DNA of 64,000 nucleotides from Kibdelosporangium aridum (GCF_900176515.1 NZ_FWXV01000003.1:248001-312000); one strand, 5' to 3'; shown: positions 36,036 to 45,286, counted from the first letter of the stretch. Program-made: numbers and translations. The notes: generated from the letters alone by a model not told the origin.

Positions 36036-36335
36036 ACGCGAGCTACCCCCGCGTACCTCGCCGGCCGACGCGATGATCAGCACTTTCTTGATCATCCACG
36101 GTGAAGTGATTGCATCGAAAACTTTCGGCCGACCAGCGCGCCACCACCCGCGTGTCCACCATTCCGGCACGGTGAGTCAAACTGCTCGACTCGCTACCAG
36201 CACAGCTGATTCTCGCCGTGCGCCGCTCGCGCGTTCAACTCACCATGCCGGAGCCGGTGGACACGCACGAAGCCCCTCGCACCGCGGTGCGAGGGGCTTC
36301 GTGCGTGTTACTTGCCAGCGAGCCTGATCAGTGGA
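36036..36335. other. Non-coding interval between lipoprotein and rpsA
   Basis: No convincing gene is present. GATGATCA (36072-36079) and TGATCATC (36089-36096) are perfect inverted repeats with a 9-nt gap, a possible operator or small hairpin for the lipoprotein promoter region. The right end holds the rpsA terminator (36261-36308). The rest shows no structure I can support. Confidence 0.45.
36261..36308 (-). terminator. 24-bp perfect palindromic terminator after rpsA
   Basis: Positions 36261-36308 are a perfect 48-bp palindrome (half-site ACACGCACGAAGCCCCTCGC plus ACCG), 28 bp downstream of the rpsA stop. The RNA would form a very stable hairpin on either strand. No U-tract follows, as is common in actinobacteria. 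Confidence 0.85.
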
Positions 36336-37829
36336 TCAGACGCCGCCGGACAGCTTCTCGCGCAGCGCGGCGAGCTGCTCGTCGCTGGCCAGCGTGCCAC
36401 CACTCTTGGCCTGGGTCTCGGTCCCGGCGGAGGAGTAGCTCTGGTCGCCAGCGGCCTCGGCGCCTTCGCCCGCAGCGGCGGCGGCGTCGGCCTCGGCGGC
36501 CTTGCGGATCTGCGACATGTGCTGCTCGTAGCGGGTGTGCGCCTCGGCGTACTGGCGCTCCCACTCCTCACGCTGCTTGTCGAAGCCCTCTTGCCATTCC
36601 TGGGTGTCCGGGTCGAAGCCCTCGGGGTAGATGTAGTTGCCCTCGGCGTCGTACTCGGCAGCCATGCCGTACTGGGTCGGGTCGAACTCGGTGTCCGGCG
36701 TGAAGCCCTCGTTGGCCTGCTTCAGTGACAGCGAGATGCGGCGACGCTCCAGGTCGATGTCGATGACCTTGACCATCACGTCGTTGCCGACCTGGACGAC
36801 CTGCTCCGGGATCTCCACGTGGCGCTCGGCCAGCTCGGAGATGTGGACCAGGCCCTCGATGCCCTCGTCCACGCGGACGAACGCACCGAACGGAACCAGC
36901 TTGGTGACCTTGCCCGGCACGATCTGGCCGATCGCGTGGGTGCGGGCGAACTGGCGCCACGGGTCTTCCTGGGTCGCCTTGAGCGACAGGGACACGCGCT
37001 CGCGGTCCATGTCGACGTCCAGGACCTCGACCGTGACCTCCTGGCCGACCTCGACGACCTCGGACGGGTGGTCGATGTGCTTCCAGGACAGCTCCGAGAC
37101 GTGCACCAGGCCGTCGACGCCGCCGAGGTCCACGAACGCACCGAAGTTGACGATCGAGGACACGACGCCCTTGCGGACCTGGCCCTTCTGCAGCTGGTTG
37201 AGGAACTCGCTGCGGACCTCGGACTGGGTCTGCTCCAGCCACGCGCGGCGGGACAGGACCACGTTGTTGCGGTTCTTGTCCAGCTCGATGATCTTGGCCT
37301 CGAGCTCGCGGCCGACGTACGGCTGCAGGTCGCGGACGCGACGCATCTCGACGAGGGAGGCAGGCAGGAAGCCCCGCAGCCCGATGTCCAGGATCAAACC
37401 ACCCTTGACCACCTCGATGACGGTGCCGCGGACCGGCTCGTCGGCCTCCTTGAGACCCTCGATCGTGCCCCACGCGCGCTCGTACTGAGCACGCTTCTTG
37501 GACAGGATCAGGCGACCTTCCTTGTCCTCCTTCTGGAGAACAAGCGCCTCGACCTCATCGCCGACCTTGACGACCTCATTGGGGTCGACGTCGTGCTTGA
37601 TCGAGAGCTCACGCGAGGGGATGACACCCTCGGTCTTGTAGCCGATGTCGAGAAGAACCTCGTCGCGGTCGACCTTGACGATGACGCCTTCGACGATATC
37701 GCCGTCGTTGAAGTACTTGATCGTCGCGTCGATCGCGGCGAGGAAGTCCTCCGCCGTCCCGACGTCGTTGATTGCGACCTGCTGCTTGGGCGCGTTGGAA
37801 GCCGGGACAATGGTGGTGTCGGTGGACAT
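36336..37829 (-). CDS. rpsA: 30S ribosomal protein S1
   Basis: S1 binds mRNA on the 30S subunit. The 497-residue protein has four S1 RNA-binding repeats (about residues 35-110, 120-190, 205-275, 290-365), with KGVVSSIVNFGAFVDLGGVDGLVHVSEL and GKVTKLVPFGAFVRVDEGIEGLVHISEL clearest. An acidic, Ala-rich C-terminal tail of about 120 residues follows; its length matches actinobacterial S1. ATG 37829 has no close Shine-Dalgarno; CCGGAG lies about 12 nt upstream. It is a conserved neighbour of coaE and polA. Confidence 0.97.
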   Translation of the reverse strand: MSTDTTIVPASNAPKQQVAINDVGTAEDFLAAIDATIKYFNDGDIVEGVIVKVDRDEVLLDIGYKTEGVIPSRELSIKHDVDPNEVVKVGDEVEALVLQKEDKEGRLILSKKRAQYERAWGTIEGLKEADEPVRGTVIEVVKGGLILDIGLRGFLPASLVEMRRVRDLQPYVGRELEAKIIELDKNRNNVVLSRRAWLEQTQSEVRSEFLNQLQKGQVRKGVVSSIVNFGAFVDLGGVDGLVHVSELSWKHIDHPSEVVEVGQEVTVEVLDVDMDRERVSLSLKATQEDPWRQFARTHAIGQIVPGKVTKLVPFGAFVRVDEGIEGLVHISELAERHVEIPEQVVQVGNDVMVKVIDIDLERRRISLSLKQANEGFTPDTEFDPTQYGMAAEYDAEGNYIYPEGFDPDTQEWQEGFDKQREEWERQYAEAHTRYEQHMSQIRKAAEADAAAAAGEGAEAAGDQSYSSAGTETQAKSGGTLASDEQLAALREKLSGGV

Positions 37830-38001
37830 TAGGTGGGTTGCTCCGGTACGGATTGGGAGTAGTTGGGTTGTCTTAAGTTCTGGCGCACGGTGTGATGACG
37901 AGCGCCCTGCACCATGTGTGATCATGCACAAGGTTCAACACCGATACGCGCAACCCGATTCCCAGATTCCTCACCTGAACCGCAGGCAGCGCGAAATTCA
38001 C

Positions 38002-38031
38002 CGCGCGGGCGGTATCGTACGCGCCCGCGCG
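38002..38031. terminator. GC-rich 10-bp hairpin upstream of the methyltransferase gene
   Basis: CGCGCGGGCG (38002-38011) and CGCCCGCGCG (38022-38031) form a perfect stem with a 10-nt loop, 36 bp before GTG 38068. It could be an attenuator or operator; the 238-bp interval otherwise holds the divergent rpsA promoter. Confidence 0.4.
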
Positions 38032-38067
38032 ATCGTCGGGCAAACCGGATGCCCATAAGGAGCAGGC

Positions 38068-38910
38068 GTGGATAGCAGCGACACCCGGTACGCCGGCGCT
38101 CAAACTACTCTCGGCACCGTCGGTCCCGCTCGCCGAAGCGCGGGCGCGGCCGAGTCGATCGCCGCGAACATCGCGTGGTGGGACGCGGATGCGGACGATT
38201 ACATCGCCGAGCACGGCGACTTCCTCGGTGACGTGAATTTCCTCTGGTGCCCCGAAGGCCTGCGGGAACGCGATATAGAACTGCTCGGCGACGTCAAGGG
38301 CAAGGACATCGTCGAGGTGGGCTGCGGATCGGCGCCGTGCGCGAGGTGGCTGGCCAGCCAGGGCGCGCGGGTGGCCGCACTCGACCTGTCGGCGGGGATG
38401 CTGCGGCACGCGAAGCGCGCGAACGATGTGACCGGGATCACTCCGATGTTGATCAGGGCGAACGCCGAACGGCTGCCTTTCGCCGCGGAGAGCTTCGACA
38501 TCGCCTGCTCGGCATTCGGCGCGGTGCCGTTCGTCGCCGACGTGCGCCCGGTGTTCCAAGAGGTCGCCAGGGTGCTGCGGCCGCGCGGCCAGTGGGTCTT
38601 CGCCGTGACTCACCCGATCAGGTGGATCTTCCCGGACGATCCCGGGCCGGACGGGCTGCGAGTGATCAACTCGTACTTCGACCGCACCCCGTACGTGGAG
38701 GTCGACGAGAACGGCCGGGCGACCTACGTCGAACACCACCGCACGCTCGGCGACTACGTGCGGGCGCTGACCGGATCTGGTTTCGTGATCGAGGACATCG
38801 TCGAGCCGGAGTGGCCGGAGGAGCAGACCCGCGAGTGGGGCCAGTGGAGCCCGCTGCGCGGTGAGCTGTTTCCCGGAACCGCGATCTTCTGCTGCCGGAG
38901 GGCTACGTGA
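38068..38910 (+). CDS. Class I SAM-dependent methyltransferase
   Basis: The 280-residue enzyme has motif I DIVEVGCGSAPCARWLA (near residue 86), motif II VAALDLSAGML, and motif III LPFAAESFDIACSAFG, the pattern of UbiE/COQ5-like methyltransferases. GTG 38068 follows AAGGAGCAGGC. The substrate is unknown. Its stop overlaps the acetyltransferase start as GTGA (38907), forming a two-gene operon. The gene is divergent from rpsA and its presence beside rpsA and coaE is common in actinobacteria. Confidence 0.9.
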   Translation: MDSSDTRYAGAQTTLGTVGPARRSAGAAESIAANIAWWDADADDYIAEHGDFLGDVNFLWCPEGLRERDIELLGDVKGKDIVEVGCGSAPCARWLASQGARVAALDLSAGMLRHAKRANDVTGITPMLIRANAERLPFAAESFDIACSAFGAVPFVADVRPVFQEVARVLRPRGQWVFAVTHPIRWIFPDDPGPDGLRVINSYFDRTPYVEVDENGRATYVEHHRTLGDYVRALTGSGFVIEDIVEPEWPEEQTREWGQWSPLRGELFPGTAIFCCRRAT

Positions 38911-39821
38911 GGTTCACCGACGGGGCGCTGGACACGCAGAGCGCGTGGTTCGCCCGTCTGGACCCGATGCTCCCGGCCGCGGTCCGGCCGCCCGACGGCA
39001 ACGTGATCAGCGCGGCCTTACCGGACGGCACGCGGGTGGCCGGCGTGCTGGTGCAGACGAGGCTGGCGCCGGACGCGATGGCGACCTTGTGGTCCGCGCT
39101 GGAGGTGTGGGAGTTACACCCGATGCTCGGCGAGCACGGGATGCCCCAGTTACTGGACCAGTGGCGCAGGACGATGGCCCGCCGTCCCACCGGCCCCGAC
39201 TCGTCCTGCCTGGTCACCTGGCCAAGCAGAGACGTCGGCGCGGCGCGGGCGTTCCTGGACCACGGCCTGGTCCCACTGTCCACATTAGCCATCCGGACCG
39301 GCGCGCCGATCCTGCCGTCACCGGGCACGCTGCAGGTGCGGCGCGCGACGCTGCGGGACATCGACACGATCCTGCCGTTGGCCATGGCGGAGCTGGAGTA
39401 CTCCGCGATGGTCGGCAGCACGGTCTTACGTCCCGGCGCGGCGCAGGTGAAGCGGGCCGCGCTGACCCGGCACCTCGACCAGAACGACCCCGTCTGGATC
39501 GGTGAGCGCGACGGAATCGCGGTCGCGCTGGCCGAGTGCTGGTTCAACGAGTCGGTCGGCGGATCGTGGAGCGAGACCCGCGTCCGGCACGGTCTTTGGG
39601 GCTATATCAACAGTTTCTCGGTGGCACCGTCGTTCCGCGGCGCGGGCATCGGCCGGGAGATGATCTCCGTGGTGCACCGCGAACTCGCCGCGGCGGGCAC
39701 GATCGGCTCCTTTCTCTACTTCAACCCGCCCAACCCGTTGTCGACGGTGTTCTGGGCACGGCAGGGTTACCGTCCACTCTGGACAATCTGGGAAGTCCGG
39801 CCGGCTTCGGCCTTGCGCTGA
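38907..39821 (+). CDS. GNAT-family acetyltransferase
   Basis: The 304-residue protein has a C-terminal GNAT domain (from about residue 150) with the acetyl-CoA loop VAPSFRGAGIGREMISVVHREL. The N-terminal half (VAGVLVQTRLAPDAMATLWSALEVW) looks like a degenerate second GNAT fold. GTG 38907 overlaps the methyltransferase stop. The acceptor is unknown; linkage to a methyltransferase suggests that both modify one substrate or act in one pathway. Confidence 0.85.
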   Translation: MRFTDGALDTQSAWFARLDPMLPAAVRPPDGNVISAALPDGTRVAGVLVQTRLAPDAMATLWSALEVWELHPMLGEHGMPQLLDQWRRTMARRPTGPDSSCLVTWPSRDVGAARAFLDHGLVPLSTLAIRTGAPILPSPGTLQVRRATLRDIDTILPLAMAELEYSAMVGSTVLRPGAAQVKRAALTRHLDQNDPVWIGERDGIAVALAECWFNESVGGSWSETRVRHGLWGYINSFSVAPSFRGAGIGREMISVVHRELAAAGTIGSFLYFNPPNPLSTVFWARQGYRPLWTIWEVRPASALR

Positions 39822-39851
39822 CCCCCAACTGTCAATCACAAGGAGCTCCGC

Positions 39852-39929
39852 CTACAAGCTCACGCCTGCAGGCCGGGCCGGGGAGCGTCTCCGGGCGGGA
39901 TGTAGATCCGCGTCGAACGCATAGCTCAT
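39852..39929 (-). pseudogene. Vestigial third copy of the tandem alpha/beta hydrolase
   Basis: An ATG at 39929 overlaps the stop of the hydrolase gene 39926-40885 as ATGA. It begins MSYAFDADL, matching the first residues of that gene (MSYAFDPELL), then departs (HPARRRSPARP) and stops at TAG 39854-39852 after 25 codons. It is the start of a third tandem copy whose body has been deleted. The junction identity is direct; deletion is inferred. Confidence 0.65.
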
Positions 39930-40885
39930 GACGTCACCCGCAGACCCCGGCGCAGGTCTTCCAGTTCGTCGGCGGCCATCCGCATGGTCACGGCAGCATC
40001 GGTGACCATCTGCGAACCGTGGAACGTGCCCGCGTAGGCACGCAGTTCGGTCGGCACGTTGGCGTGCGACAACCGCCGTGCGTACTCCATTCCCTCATCG
40101 CGCAACGGGTCGAACTGGCAGACCGTCACCACTGTCGGCGGCAAACCCGACAGGCCCGTGGCACGCGCGGGCGCGGCGTACGGCGACACATCCGCCGTGC
40201 CCCGCTTGCCTTCACCCAAGTACGAGTCCCAGCTGAAGATCGCCTTCGGCCGATTCCACAGTGGAGTGTCGACGTATGCCCGCATGGACTCGGTCTCCAG
40301 CCGGTCATCCAGTTCCGGGATACCGAGATGCTGGAAAACGACGGCGGGACCGCCACGGTCGCGGGCGAGCAACACCGTTCCCGCGGTGAGACCGCCACCG
40401 GCACTGCCGCCCGCGACGCCGATCCGTGCTGGGTCGATGCCGAGTTCAGAAGCCTTGTTGGCGGTCCACACCAGCGCCGCGTAACAGTCCTCGACCGGCC
40501 CGGGGAACGGCGTCTCGGGCGCCAGCCGGTACTCCACGGACACCACGACGATGCCGAGTTTGTCGGCGTACTTCAGGCACGCATTGTCGGTCATGTCGAT
40601 GTTGCCGCCCACGAATCCGCCGCCGTGGATGTACACCAGTCCTGGTCGCGGGGCGTCCGAGGCGGGCGGTGTGTAGATCCGGACGAGGACGTCCGGTGCG
40701 CCGGCCGGGCCCGGGATGAACTCGTCGCGCGTGTCGATCGGCCTACTGGGTTCGTACGCAGGCATTTGGGCACGGATCTCGGCCATCCGACCGCGCGACA
40801 CAAGCAGATCCTCGTAGGTCTCCAGCGGGATGTTCGGCAGCACGTCGAGCCATGGCAGCAGCTCGGGGTCGAAGGCGTAGCTCAC
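39926..40885 (-). CDS. HSL-type alpha/beta hydrolase (copy B)
   Basis: The 319-residue esterase-like enzyme has the oxyanion-hole motif HGGG (87-90), nucleophile GGSAGG (Ser161) and a C-terminal YAGTFHGS histidine, the hormone-sensitive-lipase family layout. The catalytic acid is likely in FDPLRDEG. GTG 40885 overlaps the stop of copy A as GTGA. Copies A and B are very alike, with long stretches identical even in DNA. It is cytoplasmic, without a signal. The substrate is an unknown ester. Confidence 0.92.
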   Translation of the reverse strand: MSYAFDPELLPWLDVLPNIPLETYEDLLVSRGRMAEIRAQMPAYEPSRPIDTRDEFIPGPAGAPDVLVRIYTPPASDAPRPGLVYIHGGGFVGGNIDMTDNACLKYADKLGIVVVSVEYRLAPETPFPGPVEDCYAALVWTANKASELGIDPARIGVAGGSAGGGLTAGTVLLARDRGGPAVVFQHLGIPELDDRLETESMRAYVDTPLWNRPKAIFSWDSYLGEGKRGTADVSPYAAPARATGLSGLPPTVVTVCQFDPLRDEGMEYARRLSHANVPTELRAYAGTFHGSQMVTDAAVTMRMAADELEDLRRGLRVTS

Positions 40886-41844
40886 GAAGCCACCTCCAGG
40901 CCTCGGCGCAGGTCTTCCAGCTGGTCGGCGGCGGCGCGCTGAGTCACCGCGGCGTCGCCGACCAGGCTCGAGCCGTGGAAGGTGCCCGCGTAACCCCGCA
41001 GTTCGGTCGGCACATTAGCCTGCGACAACCGCCGCGCGTACTCCAACCCTTCATCACGCAACGGGTCGAACTGGCACACCGTGACCACCGTCGGCGGCAA
41101 ACCCGAAAGATCCGTGGCACGCGCGGGCGCGGCGTAGGGCGACACGTCCGCAGTGCCCCGCTTGCCTTCACCAAGGTATGAGTCCCAGCTGAAGACGGCG
41201 TTCGGGTAATTCCACAGTGGAGTGTCCACGTACGCCCGCATGGACTCGGTCTCCAGCCGGTCGTCGAGCTCAGGGATCCAGAGGTACTGGTAGCTCAGCG
41301 CGGGACCGCCGCGGTCACGGGCAAGCAGAGCCGTCGCAGCCGAGAGGCCACCGCCCGCGCTCTCCCCGCCGACCGCCAGGCGTGCCGGGTCGATGCCGAG
41401 CTCAGAAGCCTTGTTGGCGGTCCACACCAGCGCCGCGTAACAGTCCTCGACCGGACCGGGGAACGGCGTCTCGGGCGCCAGCCGGTAGTCCACCGCCACC
41501 ACGACGATGCCGAGCTCGTCGACGACCGGCATCGCGAAACGGTCGGCCATCTCAAGGCCGCCGATGACGAACCCGCCGCCGTGGATGTAGAACAACCCCG
41601 GCTGAGCGCCTTCCTGGCCAGCCCGCCGGTAGACCCGGACGGGAACCTCGGGTGCGCCGTCCGGGCCAGGAACCAGTTCGTCTCGAACGTCGATCGCGTT
41701 CGTGGCGTCGTACGGGGGCAGCACGCTGCCCATCTCGTCCAGGCTGGCGCGTTTCTCGGCGAGTGATTCCGCGTCCGTGAGCGCGATCGTGGGCAGCATG
41801 TCGAGCCAGGGGAGCAATTCAGGGTCGATGGCGTACTTGCTCAT
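40882..41844 (-). CDS. HSL-type alpha/beta hydrolase (copy A)
   Basis: The 320-residue enzyme has HGGGF, nucleophile GGESAGG and YAGTFHGS, the same layout as copy B. It begins MSKYAIDPELLPWLDMLP, which aligns with copy B from its first residue; an upstream ATG at 41862 would add six residues. The central blocks (YVDTPLWN, FSWDSYLGEGKRGTADVSPY) are shared with copy B almost unchanged. It is the first gene of a bicistronic unit, divergent from a PucR-like regulator that probably controls it. Confidence 0.92.
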   Translation of the reverse strand: MSKYAIDPELLPWLDMLPTIALTDAESLAEKRASLDEMGSVLPPYDATNAIDVRDELVPGPDGAPEVPVRVYRRAGQEGAQPGLFYIHGGGFVIGGLEMADRFAMPVVDELGIVVVAVDYRLAPETPFPGPVEDCYAALVWTANKASELGIDPARLAVGGESAGGGLSAATALLARDRGGPALSYQYLWIPELDDRLETESMRAYVDTPLWNYPNAVFSWDSYLGEGKRGTADVSPYAAPARATDLSGLPPTVVTVCQFDPLRDEGLEYARRLSQANVPTELRGYAGTFHGSSLVGDAAVTQRAAADQLEDLRRGLEVAS

Positions 41845-41944
41845 GTCCCAAGGCTCAGCCATGGGCACATCGTCACGCACCAGCCACATGGCGGCGATTC
41901 GGACATCCTGCCCCGACAGATGGCGGTGGCGTAACCTCGCGAGA

Positions 41945-42895
41945 ATGGAGGGCCTGCTGCTGCGGCTGTCGTCACTGGATGCCGACGCCGAGAACGCGGT
42001 GCGGGTGATCGGCTTCTTCGACCGGCTGATCGCCACCCGGACCAGCCTCGACGCGATCGTGCGCAAGGCGAGCGGGCTGGCCGAGTGCCCGCTCGGTGTG
42101 TCCTCCCCCGCTCGGGGCCTGCAGGTAGGCGGCCCCACTCCGGCGCACGCGACCAGACGTGAGCTGGAGGACGGCACGATCGTCTGGCTGGCCCGTGCGG
42201 GCAAGCCGTTGCCGTTGGACGACATGGTGCTGGAACGCTTCTCCATCGCGGTCGCGTTGTCGCTGGAGCTCAGCCGGGTTCCCTTGCCCGCGCTAGGAGA
42301 TCCAGCACTGGTCGAGCTCGTCCTGTCGGACAGCGCGGGCGAAGCCGAACGGTCCCGCGCGTTGCATCTGCTTGAGCTGAAGCCGACAACTCCGCTGCGT
42401 GTCCTGGCCGTGAAAGGCACCCCTACCGGGCTGTCCGCCGCGCTGGGCCCGTTGCACGCGGTACTGGCGACGAACGAAATTCCCGACCAGGACGGCGAAG
42501 TAGGCATCAGTACGCAGGTGCCCGCGATCAACGCACCGGCCGCGTGGGCCGAAGCGCGGACTGCGCTGCGGTTCGCGAGCGTCAGTCACCCGGCCGTGCG
42601 CGCAGACGACCTAGGCAGCCAGATCGCACTGGCTTCCCTGCCCCGCGAGGAAATCGCCAAGCTGCCTGACGTGATCGCGCTGGACGCCTTGGACCAGCAA
42701 CTGCTGACCGTGCTCGCGGCCTTGGCCCGCACCAACTCCAACCGCAAGGCAGCCACCGCGATTCACCGCCACCACAGCACGATCCCGGCCCGTATCGCCC
42801 AAGCCGAGACCGCGCTGGGCTTCCCGATCGACACGCCAGCGGGCCGGTTCCGCCTGCACCTCGCGCTCGTCCTGCGTCACCTGCGCGACAACTGA
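41945..42895 (+). CDS. PucR-like helix-turn-helix regulator
   Basis: The 316-residue protein ends in a PucR-type C-terminal HTH (LDQQLLTVLAALARTNSNRKAATAIHRHHSTIPARIAQAE). The preceding 230 residues look like a diverged GGDEF-like regulator region. ATG 41945 lies 7 nt after TAACCT (41932-41937), so transcription may be leaderless. It is divergent from the two-hydrolase operon, the natural target. The ligand is unknown. Confidence 0.82.
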   Translation: MEGLLLRLSSLDADAENAVRVIGFFDRLIATRTSLDAIVRKASGLAECPLGVSSPARGLQVGGPTPAHATRRELEDGTIVWLARAGKPLPLDDMVLERFSIAVALSLELSRVPLPALGDPALVELVLSDSAGEAERSRALHLLELKPTTPLRVLAVKGTPTGLSAALGPLHAVLATNEIPDQDGEVGISTQVPAINAPAAWAEARTALRFASVSHPAVRADDLGSQIALASLPREEIAKLPDVIALDALDQQLLTVLAALARTNSNRKAATAIHRHHSTIPARIAQAETALGFPIDTPAGRFRLHLALVLRHLRDN

Positions 42896-42926
42896 CCGCC
42901 GCCCTTCCCGGCCCCGATCCGGTTGG

Positions 42927-44228
42927 TCACTCCGGGGCCCACGGCAGGGACGATCCGGTGTATTTGGCCACCCTGACATCGCCGGACCGGGCGTGTCCCT
43001 CGAAGGACTCGACTCGCGCGGTGCGGCCGAGCAGCTCACCGAGTGCCACGCTGGCCGCCTTGTCGGTGATCTCTTGGTACGTCACGGTTTTGAGGTACTT
43101 GCCGACCCAGAGACCGCCGGTGTAGGTCGCGGCCTTCCTGGTCGGCAGGGTGTGGTTGGTGCCGATGACCTTGTCGCCGTAGGAAACGCCGGTGCCTTCG
43201 CCGAGGAACAAGGCCCCGTAGTTGCGCATCGAGGTCAGCGCCTGGCGCGGGCTCTCGGTCAGGATCTGGACGTGCTCGCTGGCGAACTCGTCGGCGAGGC
43301 GGAACGCTTCAGCGAGGTCGTCGACCACGATCACCTGGCCGTGATCACGCCACGCGGGCCCGGCGAAGTCCGCGGTCGGCATCCCCGGGAGCAGCGCGTC
43401 GATGTGCTTGATGACTTGCCCGCCAAGGGTTTCCGACGTGGTGATCAAGATGGCCGGTGAGTCAGGGCCGTGCTCGGCCTGCGACAGCAGGTCGACCGCG
43501 ACGATGAACGGATCCGCGTGCTCGTCGGCCACGATCAGGATCTCGGTCGGCCCGGCCAGCAGGTCGATGCCGACGTCGCCGAACAGCTGCTTCTTCGCCT
43601 CGGCGACGTAGGCGTTGCCTGGCCCGGCGATCAGGTCGACTTTGCCGATCGTCTCGGTGCCGATGGCCATCGCCGCGACCGCCTGCACGCCGCCCAGCAA
43701 CAGGATCTCGTCCGCTCCGGCGAGGTGCATCGCGGCGATGGTCGCGGCCGGAACCTCACCGTGGATCGGCGGAGTGCACGTCGTCACCCGCTCCACCCCT
43801 GCCACTTTGGCCGTCACGACGGTCATGTGCGCCGAGGCGACCAGTGGATAGCGCCCACCAGGTACGTACGCACCGGCCGCGCTGACAGGAATGTTCTTCT
43901 GGCCAAGGAACACGCCCGGCTGCGTCTCGACTTCGAAGTCCCGCAACGATTCGAGCTGCCGCTGCGCGAAGTCCCTGACGTTGTGCTGCACGGTGCGGAT
44001 GTCGGCCAGCGTCTGCTCGGGGACCGTGGCCACGATGCGGTCGATTTCCTCGGCGGAGAGCCGGAACTGCTCGGGCGACCAGTTGTCGAACTTCTCGGAG
44101 TACTTGCGGACAGCGGTGTCCCCGTTGTCCCGGATATCGGCTATCACGGACGCGACCGTCGCGCAGACCGCCGCGCGTTTCTCGCTGTCGTCCGCCGCGC
44201 TGACTGCGGACTTCATGTGCAGAACCAT
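42927..44228 (-). CDS. HisD-family dehydrogenase, probably not for histidine synthesis
   Basis: The 433-residue protein is in the histidinol dehydrogenase family: NIPVSAAGAYVPGGRYPLVASAHM, DLIAGPGNAYVAEAKKQLFG, EILIVADEHADP and QAEHGPDSPAILITT. These blocks resemble the HpsN-type paralogues (sulfopropanediol 3-dehydrogenase group) more than standard HisD, and no other his genes are near. It oxidises an alcohol to a carboxylate with NAD+ and a metal. ATG 44228 follows GGAGG. The gene is convergent with the PucR-like gene. A role other than histidine synthesis is inferred. Confidence 0.85.
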   Translation of the reverse strand: MVLHMKSAVSAADDSEKRAAVCATVASVIADIRDNGDTAVRKYSEKFDNWSPEQFRLSAEEIDRIVATVPEQTLADIRTVQHNVRDFAQRQLESLRDFEVETQPGVFLGQKNIPVSAAGAYVPGGRYPLVASAHMTVVTAKVAGVERVTTCTPPIHGEVPAATIAAMHLAGADEILLLGGVQAVAAMAIGTETIGKVDLIAGPGNAYVAEAKKQLFGDVGIDLLAGPTEILIVADEHADPFIVAVDLLSQAEHGPDSPAILITTSETLGGQVIKHIDALLPGMPTADFAGPAWRDHGQVIVVDDLAEAFRLADEFASEHVQILTESPRQALTSMRNYGALFLGEGTGVSYGDKVIGTNHTLPTRKAATYTGGLWVGKYLKTVTYQEITDKAASVALGELLGRTARVESFEGHARSGDVRVAKYTGSSLPWAPE

Positions 44229-44331
44229 CGTTGTCCTCCACAGATTCAGTTGAAAGGCGTGATCCGGACGCCGCCCTCCCCATCACCTGCGTCGATCCTA
44301 CGGCGAGCACACCGAAAAGGTCGCCCTTAGG

Positions 44332-45222
44332 TCAATCGGCCACGACCTTGGCGTAGCAGACAGACAGCGGGTCCTGGTCGTACGGCGGGAAGTTCGGGAT
44401 GCGCGTGTACCCGAACTTCTCGTACAACCTGATCGCCTCGGGCTGACGGATGCCGGTCTCCAGCACGATCCTGCGGCCCCCTGCCGCACGGACCGTCGCC
44501 TCGGCGGCGTCCAGCAACAGCGGTGCGATACCGGTACCTCGCGCCGCCGGCAGTACGAACATCCGCTTGAGTTCGAAGTCGACATCGCCTTTTGGTTGCA
44601 CGGCAACGCATCCGATCGGCTCCTGGCCCCGGAACGCCAGAGCGAACCGGACCTCGGACGTGATCGGCATCGGGCCGATCGCCTCGTCGTTGTAGCGGCC
44701 CCGCAGTTCCTGGTCCAACTCGGCGATCAGGGCCTTGAGCCGGATGTCGTCCGGCTCGGCCGCGGTGACGTACACCAGGTCCTTGGCAAACGAATGGTCG
44801 ATGTACATGCCCTCGCTGAACTGCTCGACCTCGACGTACCCGGTCTTGCGGTACAACGCGATCGCTTCGACCAGGTCGCGCCGGGTGTCCAGCCGCATGG
44901 TGACCGCGTCGTGCTCGCGTGCGACCTTTTCGGCCGCGGCGAGCAACGCCTGCCCCACGCCCCGGCCTCGAGCATCCGGAAGCACGTACATCCGCTTGAC
45001 TTCCGCGAAGGGCGGAATGTGGAAGTCAAGCCCGACGCAGCCGAGGATCTCGTTGCCGTCACGGGCGATCAGCATCACCAGGTCGTCACTTGGCTCGTCG
45101 CGCATGGTCTGCTCGATCTCGGCCGGGGTCGCCGGCCTGCCGTGGTAACGACCGATGATGTCGGCGTAGTACGCCCGGATGACGGGCAGGGCCTCGGTCG
45201 GGTCAACTGGGGTGATGTCCAC
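44332..45222 (-). CDS. Double-GNAT acetyltransferase (copy 1)
   Basis: The 296-residue protein has two tandem GNAT domains. Domain one (residues 1-150) has the CoA loop MYVLPDARGRGVGQALLAAAE. Domain two (about 155-296) has MFVLPAARGTGIAPLLLDAAEA. Both have the glycine-arginine acetyl-CoA signature and both are probably active. No signal or membrane segment. A close paralogue is at 45287-46165. The acceptor is unknown. Confidence 0.88.
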   Translation of the reverse strand: MDITPVDPTEALPVIRAYYADIIGRYHGRPATPAEIEQTMRDEPSDDLVMLIARDGNEILGCVGLDFHIPPFAEVKRMYVLPDARGRGVGQALLAAAEKVAREHDAVTMRLDTRRDLVEAIALYRKTGYVEVEQFSEGMYIDHSFAKDLVYVTAAEPDDIRLKALIAELDQELRGRYNDEAIGPMPITSEVRFALAFRGQEPIGCVAVQPKGDVDFELKRMFVLPAARGTGIAPLLLDAAEATVRAAGGRRIVLETGIRQPEAIRLYEKFGYTRIPNFPPYDQDPLSVCYAKVVAD

Positions 45223-45286
45223 GGTTCGATCGTCAGGGCAGCGTCAACATTATTTCCTGCGCATGTCGGCACTCGCACCGACTACG

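Noticed and set aside
37915..37930. CRP/GlxR-like site TGTGTGATCATGCACA upstream of rpsA
   Set aside because: It differs at two positions from the TGTGA-N6-TCACA consensus, and a single near-match is expected by chance.
43060..43085. TGTCGGTG inside the HisD-family gene
   Set aside because: It resembles the PafBC motif but the -10 element is not at the right distance and the site lies within a coding region.
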